Assembly (NCBI GenBank): GCA_028284705.1
Contig: JANQRE010000023.1
Location: forward strand, 1 to 64,000
Direction: 5' to 3'
DNA: 64,000 bases
Source of the DNA: Paracoccaceae bacterium
Lineage (GTDB): Bacteria; Pseudomonadota; Alphaproteobacteria; Rhodobacterales; Rhodobacteraceae
Below, piece by piece: positions 8,854 through 16,868 of this stretch. The translations under genes were made by a program, and so were the position numbers. Every line of letters starts with the position of its first letter. Position 1 is the stretch's first letter. Below the pieces are notes generated by a model that did not search any database, was not told where the DNA came from, and saw nothing but the letters and a program-made list of their open reading frames with translations.

Positions 8854-9490
8854 CTACGCTCCTGTCCACCTCTGCACGAGCTTCGTTACGCTCTTCACGA
8901 TTGGAAGGTTGTCGATCCACACTCGCCCGATCGAAACGTAAAGTCGTACAGTAGCGTATCTGTTCCCAAATTCGACACGGTCGGCCTCTCTAGCATCCCG
9001 CAGATCCGACACCTTCGATTCGTAGTCATCTCGGGACAAAACCAGGCGCAAGAGGCCAGCAGGGATCTTATCGTTGTCAATTCTGGTTCTCTTGAATCTC
9101 AAGCCGTGAAAGGCAAATAAGCGGGCTTGAGATTCAAGAATAAGTAGCTGCCTAAACATCTCACGTGTTCTCACGTCCCAGTTAGTGCCACCTTTCACGA
9201 ACTTGTCCAACTCTAAGAGATCGCTCTTGGTGACCGCTCTCAAAACATCCATGCGTAATTCGGGCTCACGGTGCCCGGGTTTCATTAGTGCTTCCCTCGC
9301 CCCTTCAATGATTTCGCCCCTTCTGACGCCGCCAATGGTCAAGCCTGGGTTGTAAGGAAGGTTCAGGCCTTCGTAGATTTTGGCAGTTTCGTCGTCCTGC
9401 TTCCACTCTGACCCAAAAGTGGACGTAACTTCGCGACAAACGCAGTCTTCTTGTTCGCAATGTGCGCAAGTTTTCGGTTTGTCTGCCATA
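8854..9490 (-). CDS. Hypothetical protein with N-terminal Cys cluster (CAHCEQEDCVC)
   Basis: Start MADKPKTCAHCEQEDCVCREV; adjacent to the PadR gene. Confidence 0.55.
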
Positions 9491-9776
9491 TGCCACTCCA
9501 AATTTAACTTGTTACTAAACAAGTTATTCAAGGAAGTCAATTTTATTGCCTATTGCACCGTGGTTAACGGAACAATCAGCGTTCATCTTGTAGATTGATT
9601 TCGATTTCCAATGGGAATTCCCCTGAGAAATCCACTTCGGGAAAATTCTCTTCAGCTACAATATCAGAGCGCTTCAAGAGCAATGCGACCCACGACGTTA
9701 ACACGGACGTAACGCGCCTGACCTTGTCCCGACACTTCGTATGTCGGAATTTTTCTCAATGTCACAATCCGGAAAC

Positions 9777-9914
9777 TTATTTTGCGCGACGCAAGGCGAG
9801 CACTGTGACACAAACGATTGAAAGCGCGGCAATAACCGCGACAATCGCCAAGTTTCCAGACGCCTCGCCTTCTAAAAACCTGCTTACTATTTTCATTTCG
9901 CTTTCGTGGTCCAT
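9777..9914 (-). CDS. 45-aa putative single-pass membrane protein
   Basis: MDHESEMKIVSRFLEGEASGNLAIVAVIAALSIVCVTVLALRRAK; GGAG 8 nt upstream of the ATG. Below the ORF-track cutoff. Confidence 0.5.
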   Translation of the reverse strand: MDHESEMKIVSRFLEGEASGNLAIVAVIAALSIVCVTVLALRRAK

Positions 9915-10408
9915 GCTACCAACTCCATTAGCTTACAATGCCTTGAGCGTAGAGCCGCCGAATTAATCGGGGGCGGCGATGATCCACTTTTCAAGAAACC
10001 TAAGGGACGTCACAACACCGTTAGCGTTAACACGATGGAATTGGTCCATTTTGCGTCGGATCTGCTCAATTTATTGGGCGGTGTCTCGCTTCATTCCGCC
10101 GCACATGTGAGCGTTGAACACCGCTTTGGTACAGATGGCACCTGCCCCGCCACCTTGCGTAGGGCCACCGCGCACTAGGCTTCCGCCGGCGGGTCGGCTT
10201 ACACATGTGGACATTGCGGGGGTTGAGTGAAACGGCAGCAATTGTCCGCACTGCGGTCAAATCAGAACGTCGGATGAATGTCCGCTCCGGGCTGGTTCCT
10301 TCTCATACTGTTGGCTCATGCCGTGGGCGGCGTTCTAGGAATGATGGCCGCTGGGATGTTGATCACGGAAGGCTGCGACCAGCAGTCAGTAAGTTCTCAG
10401 CCCCTTGG

Positions 10409-10645
10409 TCACGGTGGACCCTTGTAGAAGAACGCCTTGCAGCGATCATGCAAGTTGTGGGTGTCGGCAAACGCCTTGTTGCATCGGCGCGATGCCATCT
10501 GTCCTAGCACGTCTGGCGCCAACGCATCCAGCCCATAGACACGTGCCAATTCAAACCGCGAGCACACTGCAATGCGCTGGCACTCCCAGCACAAAATGAC
10601 GATTGGCTCGTCTTTCAGGTCTCGAATCCGTAGTGCTCCACCCAT
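10409..10645 (-). CDS. Small hypothetical protein with CxxC motif
   Basis: MGGALRIRDLKDEPIVILCWECQRIAVCSRFELARVYGLDALAPDVL; compact protein-like composition. Confidence 0.45.
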   Translation of the reverse strand: MGGALRIRDLKDEPIVILCWECQRIAVCSRFELARVYGLDALAPDVLGQMASRRCNKAFADTHNLHDRCKAFFYKGPP

Positions 10646-10719
10646 TGTGTTGAGTAAGAACATAACAGGAACAAAAGCAAGCGTTGCAGCACGCTCTTGA
10701 GCACTTCGGTCGGGCCAAC

Positions 10720-11376
10720 CTAGACCGGCTCTTCTTTCATCCCGACGCCTTCCCCGATCAGCGAAAGCTCCCCGGGATAGGGTTGCAGCATGGCAAAGGC
10801 TTCGTCTGCCTCTGCTCTCAGCCAGGCTTCGTATTGTTCAGGATCGAGGATGACTGGCATGCGCGTGTGGTACTTCGATGCGAACTCGTTGGGCGAGGTT
10901 GTCACCATCGAATGGAACACGCCATCCACCTCGGTATCGCCGACGAGGCCCTTCCTATACTGCCATATCCCTGCGAAGGCGAAGGCCTCAGCTCCTGATG
11001 GGCGAAACCAGTGGTAGGTCGCAGGCTTGCGGCCTGTGGCTTCGGCATATGCGGTGGCCGGGATAAGGCAGCGCCGTTCCTCAAATGATTTGCGCCACAT
11101 GCCGGACGTTCTGATCTTGTCGTCTCGCGTATTGTTCCAGGCCTGCGGCTTAATCCAATTGCCAGTCTTCTTACTCTTGTTGGGTGTCAAAAATCCCCAG
11201 CTCGACCGCACGAGCGCCCGGTCCCCCAATTTTCCTATGGCGACAATCGGTGCTTCGCCTTTCGGGTAAATCGCAGGCAGGGCGGGCATGTTTCCGAGGT
11301 TAGATTGCTCGACGGAAACATCGAACAACTGCCGCATCGCCTCATGGGTGGTCAGATTGGAGTGTAGGTTGCACAT
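10720..11376 (-). CDS. SOS response-associated peptidase (SRAP / YedK-HMCES family)
   Basis: Starts MCN (catalytic Cys2); WGFLTPNKSKKTGNWIKPQAWNNTRDDKI; RRCLIPATAYAEA; FAFAGIWQ; YHTRMPVILDPEQYEAWL. Confidence 0.92.
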   Translation of the reverse strand: MCNLHSNLTTHEAMRQLFDVSVEQSNLGNMPALPAIYPKGEAPIVAIGKLGDRALVRSSWGFLTPNKSKKTGNWIKPQAWNNTRDDKIRTSGMWRKSFEERRCLIPATAYAEATGRKPATYHWFRPSGAEAFAFAGIWQYRKGLVGDTEVDGVFHSMVTTSPNEFASKYHTRMPVILDPEQYEAWLRAEADEAFAMLQPYPGELSLIGEGVGMKEEPV

Positions 11377-11512
11377 CAGGCCATTTTGAAGCCGAAGTCA
11401 GGTTTGCACAATGCGGACAAAACGGACAACAGGGCAGCGACAACCCAGACCTCACGTCACCTAAGCACTTGCCACCAAAAATGCTGCAAAGCATCTTGAC
11501 CTTCAACTAGGT

Positions 11513-12190
11513 GTGCGAGGAATTTTTAAGTTGATTTACCATCCTGATCCTACCGAGTTTATTGCGAATTCAGGAGACTATGGCGCCTTAGGCAAGACGT
11601 TGGTTGAACTGTCAAGCCTAGAGTTCGCTCACGACAGCTTCGTGTTCAAAATGCACGAAACAAACCGCGACTTATCTCTCAGTCTCGCGAAGCGGTTTCC
11701 TCGACACTTTAAGGAAAAAACAGACTTCCTGATTAATGCTGTGACCGGTGTTTCAAAACTACGACAGGTTCCAATTTTTCAGACAGGAGAACTTAACCTT
11801 CTATGGCTACAGTACCAGTTGGACGAGCTCTACGGTGTAAGATCCATAATTGCACATGGCTCAGTATCCCTTTCTGAAACGACACCTAATCGTATCACCT
11901 GGACGTTTGAACGTTTTGTGCAAAAAGAGAGGAAAAACTGGACTCGTGAAGCGGTGAAAATGTCAAACGGCTACCTTGCTAGCGTCCATTGCACAGCTTC
12001 GGTGATAAGGCGGTATCTCTCGAATTTAAGAAGATGTCTAGAAGGCGGTTTCTGTTGGGAGGAAGTGTATCAGACGGACAAAGAAATTAGACTGAACCGA
12101 AAAATACTTGCTGAAGTTGCAGCCAGTGGTGTCGTTTCTGCTGACAGTGGGTGGATTGGCTCGTTACCACCACTGGGCCCGGTGGAGTGA
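11513..12190 (+). CDS. Hypothetical protein with HEPN-like Rx4H motif
   Basis: Contains YGVRSIIAHGS (R-x4-H) in a predicted helical context; GTG start. Confidence 0.5.
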   Translation: MRGIFKLIYHPDPTEFIANSGDYGALGKTLVELSSLEFAHDSFVFKMHETNRDLSLSLAKRFPRHFKEKTDFLINAVTGVSKLRQVPIFQTGELNLLWLQYQLDELYGVRSIIAHGSVSLSETTPNRITWTFERFVQKERKNWTREAVKMSNGYLASVHCTASVIRRYLSNLRRCLEGGFCWEEVYQTDKEIRLNRKILAEVAASGVVSADSGWIGSLPPLGPVE

Positions 12191-12334
12191 ATCCCGTATT
12201 GGGATCAGTGATTTGGTCGCCTTTTTTGCCAGATGGCCAGCTGCGTGTTGCTGTTTCTCAAGGACCGGTCCCATCCGCTTAGCAACGCGATGGCGAAATG
12301 TCCTGCACTTGTTTGATCTCGAACATTGAGCTTT

Positions 12335-13771
12335 TCAAAACTGACCGTGAGAGTCCCATAGACCATGTTCGAGTTGTGACCGAATGGTGTGCACTATGTT
12401 GGATGGATCGTTCGAATTGAGCGAGACAAGCCAATTCTGAGGCTCTATTTCAACGGTTTTTCCAGACACCCTTCTGTTCGAGGTGGTGATTTTCGTGATT
12501 TGGCGCTTCTGGGCTGGATCGGCGAAAACATGGCTAAGATGAAGGCTTTTTGCCCGTTCGAGGAATTGGCGCAGCTTATTGGCATCAATGCTCTGTTCCG
12601 CCTTCTGGCGAAGGGTTTCTTCGCATTTGGCGCGTTGGATCAGTAGGTTTTCCTTCATTTCATTGAACAGTGTTTCGTCGATGAGATCGTCAAGGAACTT
12701 CTCGGTGAGCTTCATCTCGCGGGTTCTGATTTGCTTGAGCTGTAGTTCGGCCTGTTCGCCAGAGGACTGTGTACTGCGGCCTTCAAGGTGCTGAAACACA
12801 CGTTGCTCGATTTCTAGCGCCGCGTCATCACTCAAACCGTATTGGAATAAGATGTTGCGGACTTGTTCATCGATCATCCGGTCGGAGATGCATTTCGTAA
12901 CACAGCCCCTGGTGTGGCATCGGTAGTAGACGTGCCCTCGCTGAAGCTCGCCAACCATGGCATTTCCGCAATCAGCACAGCGAAAGAGGCCGCGATAAGT
13001 GTGATTGTGCTTTGTATTCTTCTTGATGTTGCGCCCCTCTCGAAGAGCGGCGACAGCGGCAAAGAGGTCCTGTGAAATCAGCGGTTCGTGCTTGCCCGAA
13101 TACACCTTACCAGTTCGGCGAATTTTGATGATGCCAGTGTAAAATGGGTTTGTGAGGATGAGCTCAACGTTGGCGACATAGAGTTTCCGCCCAGTCCTCG
13201 TGGTCAGACCGCGTATATTCATCTCTTCAGTCAAGGCAACGTAAGAGTATTCACCAGATGCATAGAGCTCGAACATGAGCCGGACTAGTGGGCCGCGAAC
13301 CGGGCAGATGGTCTTCAGCTTGGCTTTGCCGTTGTCGAGATATCCCAAGGGCGCGGTGTATGGATACAGGCCTTCTTTCAGTCGGCCGATTTGCCCCTTT
13401 TTGCTCTCTTCTCTGTTGTTACGGATGAAATCTGCGGCAACTACAGCCTGGATGTCTGCCGCCAGCCTGCCGCCGCGCGTATTGAAGTCAAGCGCCTCGT
13501 GCGCAAAGTGGATATCTACGCCGATATCAGCAAGATCATGAATCCTTCCCCAGTCGCAAATGTTGCGTGAAGAACGGTCGATTTTGTGCACGATGAGACC
13601 ATCGGCCTTTTTCTGCCGCAAGGCTTTGATGATCTGATTGAAAATCGGGCGTTTGCTTTTAGCGGCAGTTTCGGTTTCCTCAAACCACCGGACCACGTTG
13701 AGATCGTGCGTTTCGGCATAGGCCCGGATGGCGTCTTTTTGCGCCTCAAAGTGCGTTTCAGCGTGCGTCAT
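12335..13771 (-). CDS. Large serine recombinase, N-terminally truncated (catalytic-serine segment absent)
   Basis: FEAQKDAIRAYAETHDLNVVRWFEETETAAK...GLIVHKIDRSSRN...recombinase domain, zinc ribbon RCADCGNAM...YRCHTRGC. No YxRVSTxxQ block upstream in any frame before the island end. Confidence 0.8.
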   Translation of the reverse strand: MTHAETHFEAQKDAIRAYAETHDLNVVRWFEETETAAKSKRPIFNQIIKALRQKKADGLIVHKIDRSSRNICDWGRIHDLADIGVDIHFAHEALDFNTRGGRLAADIQAVVAADFIRNNREESKKGQIGRLKEGLYPYTAPLGYLDNGKAKLKTICPVRGPLVRLMFELYASGEYSYVALTEEMNIRGLTTRTGRKLYVANVELILTNPFYTGIIKIRRTGKVYSGKHEPLISQDLFAAVAALREGRNIKKNTKHNHTYRGLFRCADCGNAMVGELQRGHVYYRCHTRGCVTKCISDRMIDEQVRNILFQYGLSDDAALEIEQRVFQHLEGRSTQSSGEQAELQLKQIRTREMKLTEKFLDDLIDETLFNEMKENLLIQRAKCEETLRQKAEQSIDANKLRQFLERAKSLHLSHVFADPAQKRQITKITTSNRRVSGKTVEIEPQNWLVSLNSNDPSNIVHTIRSQLEHGLWDSHGQF

Positions 13772-13781
13772 GCAGAAAAAG

Positions 13782-13802
13782 TTACACACATCATTACACA
13801 CA
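13782..13802 (+). repeat. Two TTACACACA direct repeats at the right island end (third copy at 172-180 at the left end)
   Basis: TTACACACA at 13782-13790 and 13794-13802; same-orientation copy at 172-180 plus GTACACACT at 181-189. Confidence 0.65.
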
Positions 13803-13859
13803 GAATTAATTCATGAATTAATGTATATATTTATCTGTTACTTAGCAGCTAGTATTGAC

Positions 13860-13908
13860 GACTGTTAATCAATTGGTCGTAGGTTCGATCCCTACCGCCG
13901 GAGCCAAA
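13860..13908 (+). repeat. attR direct repeat
   Basis: 49-bp identity with 52-100. Confidence 0.9.
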
Positions 13909-14014
13909 CTTCCCTCAAAATCAACGCGTCATGCGATGTAGCTGGGCCGTCTGTGAGATGGCAAAGCACAATGTGATTGCGGTATCGCTGAGCGCCGAAC
14001 GTCGCACCCCGAAC

Positions 14015-15028
14015 CTAGAGACGTGGAAGTGGTGTGATAGCGTGGGGAAAATCGCTTGGGATCGCGCCGGGCGGCTGGCCGAATGAGGAAACGTCCGGAG
14101 GTTGCGCAACCGCTGTTGCACAGCGAAAGCCAATGGCCGTGCCGAAGTAGACCGCGTCTTGGCCCGGTGGGAATTGAGCCTCGTCCCAAGGCCCGGACCC
14201 TTTCTCAATCTGGCCTGCGGCCCCATACATGAAGATCGAATTGAGCGACGCCTGCTGGCGGTAATGCGCGCCACGCCAAACGCGTCTTGCGCCTTCGCTT
14301 TGATCCGTGATCGCACCTGTCTCCGGATCGGCGAAAGCACCCGAGACCCACTCGCCGACATTCGAACTCATCGCAAAGAGGCCCAGCGGGTTGGGCGGGT
14401 ATGCGTCCGGCAGATGCGGGACAATGGGCTCGTCGTTCAGGGTCGCATTGTAGAGGTCTTCGAGATAGTCATAGGCACCGGTCTGGGTCGCGTAGGCCAC
14501 CGCCTGCCCGCCAGATCGCGCCGCATATTCCCATTGCGCGGAACTGGGCAATTGCACCGGCTGACCAGTGATCTCCGCAACCCAGGCACAGAAGCCCTCC
14601 GCATGCTCATAGGATACCTGCGCCGGATATGGCCCTTGACGGAGTGGCGCCGGCTCATCGCGGCGCAGCGGCAATCCGCGGGCATTTGCATAGAGGTCGA
14701 AATCTGCATTCGTGACTTCGAAGCGGGAGAGGTAAAAGCCGTCCACCTTTGTTTCGGGGCGGTCCGGGTCCACTTCCGGGCCTAGGATCAACTCTTCTTT
14801 CCGCACCCCGTCGATCATGACGGGAACCGGCACATTGCCCATCAGGAAGCTGCCGGCGGGCACAAAGACCATGTCCCGTAAGGCCCGCTCGGCAAAGGCC
14901 TCGATCGCACTCGCTGTGGCTTTCGGCGGGTCGTAACCTTCGAAATCACTGCCAAACAAAGATCCCATGGCGACTGCCCCTTGTGTCAGGCTCAAGCAAA
15001 TGGCGAGCGATGTCAGTGGTTTACGCAT
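14015..15028 (-). CDS. Exported SUMF1/formylglycine-generating-enzyme-fold protein
   Basis: Signal peptide MRKPLTSLAICLSLTQGAVAMG; VPAGSFLMG, VDGFYLSRFEVTNADF, LPSSAQWEYAARSGG, VGEWVSG, GFRCA. Confidence 0.8.
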   Translation of the reverse strand: MRKPLTSLAICLSLTQGAVAMGSLFGSDFEGYDPPKATASAIEAFAERALRDMVFVPAGSFLMGNVPVPVMIDGVRKEELILGPEVDPDRPETKVDGFYLSRFEVTNADFDLYANARGLPLRRDEPAPLRQGPYPAQVSYEHAEGFCAWVAEITGQPVQLPSSAQWEYAARSGGQAVAYATQTGAYDYLEDLYNATLNDEPIVPHLPDAYPPNPLGLFAMSSNVGEWVSGAFADPETGAITDQSEGARRVWRGAHYRQQASLNSIFMYGAAGQIEKGSGPWDEAQFPPGQDAVYFGTAIGFRCATAVAQPPDVSSFGQPPGAIPSDFPHAITPLPRL

Positions 15029-16868
15029 AATATCTGGTCGGTGTATCCGGCGCGATCTCTCGTTGGGTCTCGATCTCATGCACTTTTTGATCAAATTTCC
15101 GCTGCGATCCACCGTCAAGCACCGCATTCAGTCGCGCCATACCCGCGGCGCGCCCGGTCTTGGCCCCAGTCGGGCTAACGCGTTCGATCACCTGGGCCCA
15201 TTCCCGGCGTGACTGGATGGAGTCCATAACGACCAGAATGGCACCTTCCTGATACTCTTCCCAGGAGAGTGTGAAACGCTCGCCCAAGCGGTAGAGGATC
15301 ATGCCCTTGGTCTCTGGTGGGGCGAAGGTCAGAAGTTCAGGACGGGCCTGAATGCGACGGGCGAACGCCTCGGCCTCCGCCGGGCCGGAAAAGAGCGCGC
15401 GGACCTCGACAATCGCCGCTTGCACCAGTTCGCCGACCTCGCGGGCCAGGTATTCCGCTGGTTTCACGATGAGGTAATAGGCTAGGGCCTTGATGGCCTC
15501 GAACGCCGCGCGCGAGATGAACCGCAGCAGCGAGAAGTCATTCGCGACCAGTTGGTGGTAGATATAGACGATGAAGTCGCCCACGGTTGCAATGCCCACG
15601 GCTGCGGTGAAGCCGCCCTTGGCGCCTACTCCGATGACAAGCTGCGCCCCTGCCCGGACGTAAAGCTTGCCTGTCGTGTCGTCGATCTCGATCTTGAAAT
15701 GCGCCTCCGCGCCAATCCCGGCATTGGCCGCGATTTGCACACCCACGTCAAAAACCGTCGACCAGCCATGTTCCTGACGATTGTGCCGCTCCTCGGGGTT
15801 GTCCCACTCAAGACCGCCTTTCACCCCGGCATTGGCTTCCACACCTGCGAATGCGCCGGCCGCGATCTCGCCTTTGCCACCGGCGCTTGAGCCTTTGCCT
15901 TTTACCTTGCCGTCCTGCTTGGGCACATATTCGATGCCCGCTGTCCCCATCACCGAGGCCCCCACCATCGCGTCGACCGCAATCTCCGCACGGAAGCGAA
16001 AATAGCCGAAATCCAGTTGGTGCTCGGCATTGGTCGAGCTTGGACCTTGCGATGGATCGCCCTCCTTGAAAGTCCAGAGCGCATGCCATCCGTCGCGGTC
16101 GGGCAAATAGCCTCGCAGGTCGGCCTTCGCTTCGGCGAGCACGGCGCGCGCATTTCCCGAGGCGCTGAGCCCATAGGCATTGGTGTTTGGATTGTAGCCC
16201 AGATTGAAACTGAACCCGGCATAGCCACGGAAGAGTTGCGCCGCAGCGGATACGTCGAAATTGGGATGATCAGAGTTCGAATAGACGAGGCTGTCATTCA
16301 CCGCATCGACCCAGGCGAGCCAGTTTGCGTCCCAGACATCGGTGATGGAACCCGAAACATTTCCTTTCAGAAGCGTCCCTTTGACCGAAATGCCCTTGGA
16401 GAGGTCATCTTTCAGCTTCTGGGAGATATCCGACCAGGCCTGGCGCAGCGCGCCACGTTCAAGCTGTGCGGTGCTGCCCTGCTTGCGGGCTTCCAGGAGG
16501 CTCTTGTCGACCTGATAGCTGCGCCAGTGGTTGCGCATTTTGTCGGAGCGCACATAGGTCCACCGTTTGCCGCGAATGCTGTAGGCCTGAACCAGATGTT
16601 TCGATGGCAAAGCCCCGCCGGTCTGCGGCACATAGCCGTCCAGTGTTTTGGCCAGTGCATCCTTTGCGGCGATCACAGCCTCGGGGTTTTCGCCGCGTTG
16701 CGCGTTTTCGATGTCTTTGAAGAGATTGTCGATCAACACGCTCTCTGCATTGACCACAATGCGATCTGGTCCACCAAACAGAAGCACAACGCTGTCACCC
16801 ACTGCCGGATCACCGCAGGACGGCACGTAAAACAGCTCCAGATCACCGCATTCTACGCAGATGCTCAC
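15021..16868 (-). CDS. Putative T6SS effector (large glycine/alanine-rich protein with C-terminal hydrophobic segments)
   Basis: GTGA overlap with the DUF4123 gene; AAGAFAGVEANAGVKGGLEW region; hydrophobic GKLYVRAGAQLVIGVGAKGGFTAAVGIATVGDFIVYIYHQLV and AIKALAYYLIV. Confidence 0.6.
   Translation of the reverse strand: MSICVECGDLELFYVPSCGDPAVGDSVVLLFGGPDRIVVNAESVLIDNLFKDIENAQRGENPEAVIAAKDALAKTLDGYVPQTGGALPSKHLVQAYSIRGKRWTYVRSDKMRNHWRSYQVDKSLLEARKQGSTAQLERGALRQAWSDISQKLKDDLSKGISVKGTLLKGNVSGSITDVWDANWLAWVDAVNDSLVYSNSDHPNFDVSAAAQLFRGYAGFSFNLGYNPNTNAYGLSASGNARAVLAEAKADLRGYLPDRDGWHALWTFKEGDPSQGPSSTNAEHQLDFGYFRFRAEIAVDAMVGASVMGTAGIEYVPKQDGKVKGKGSSAGGKGEIAAGAFAGVEANAGVKGGLEWDNPEERHNRQEHGWSTVFDVGVQIAANAGIGAEAHFKIEIDDTTGKLYVRAGAQLVIGVGAKGGFTAAVGIATVGDFIVYIYHQLVANDFSLLRFISRAAFEAIKALAYYLIVKPAEYLAREVGELVQAAIVEVRALFSGPAEAEAFARRIQARPELLTFAPPETKGMILYRLGERFTLSWEEYQEGAILVVMDSIQSRREWAQVIERVSPTGAKTGRAAGMARLNAVLDGGSQRKFDQKVHEIETQREIAPDTPTRYYA

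Larger units (their letters stand above)
52..13908. mobile_element. Integrative genomic island in tRNA-Asn, flanked by 49-bp direct repeats
   Basis: Perfect 49-bp repeat gactgttaatcaattggtcgtaggttcgatccctaccgccggagccaaa at 52-100 and 13860-13908; tyrosine integrase next to attL; accessory, visibly more AT-rich cargo. Confidence 0.9.

Noticed and set aside
9595-9966. 123-aa plus-strand ORF MISISNGNSPEKS...
   Set aside because: No recognisable domain; the opposite strand carries a better small-gene signal (RBS plus TM helix).
3288-10294. Repeated CTTCGGGCTG motifs as a CRISPR array
   Set aside because: Copies are kilobases apart with no regular spacers and no cas genes in the window.
13801-13908. 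Possibility that circularisation restores the serine recombinase N-terminus across attP
   Set aside because: Reading upstream through the repeat into the left end (complement of 99-200) meets stop codons and no YxRVS-like segment.
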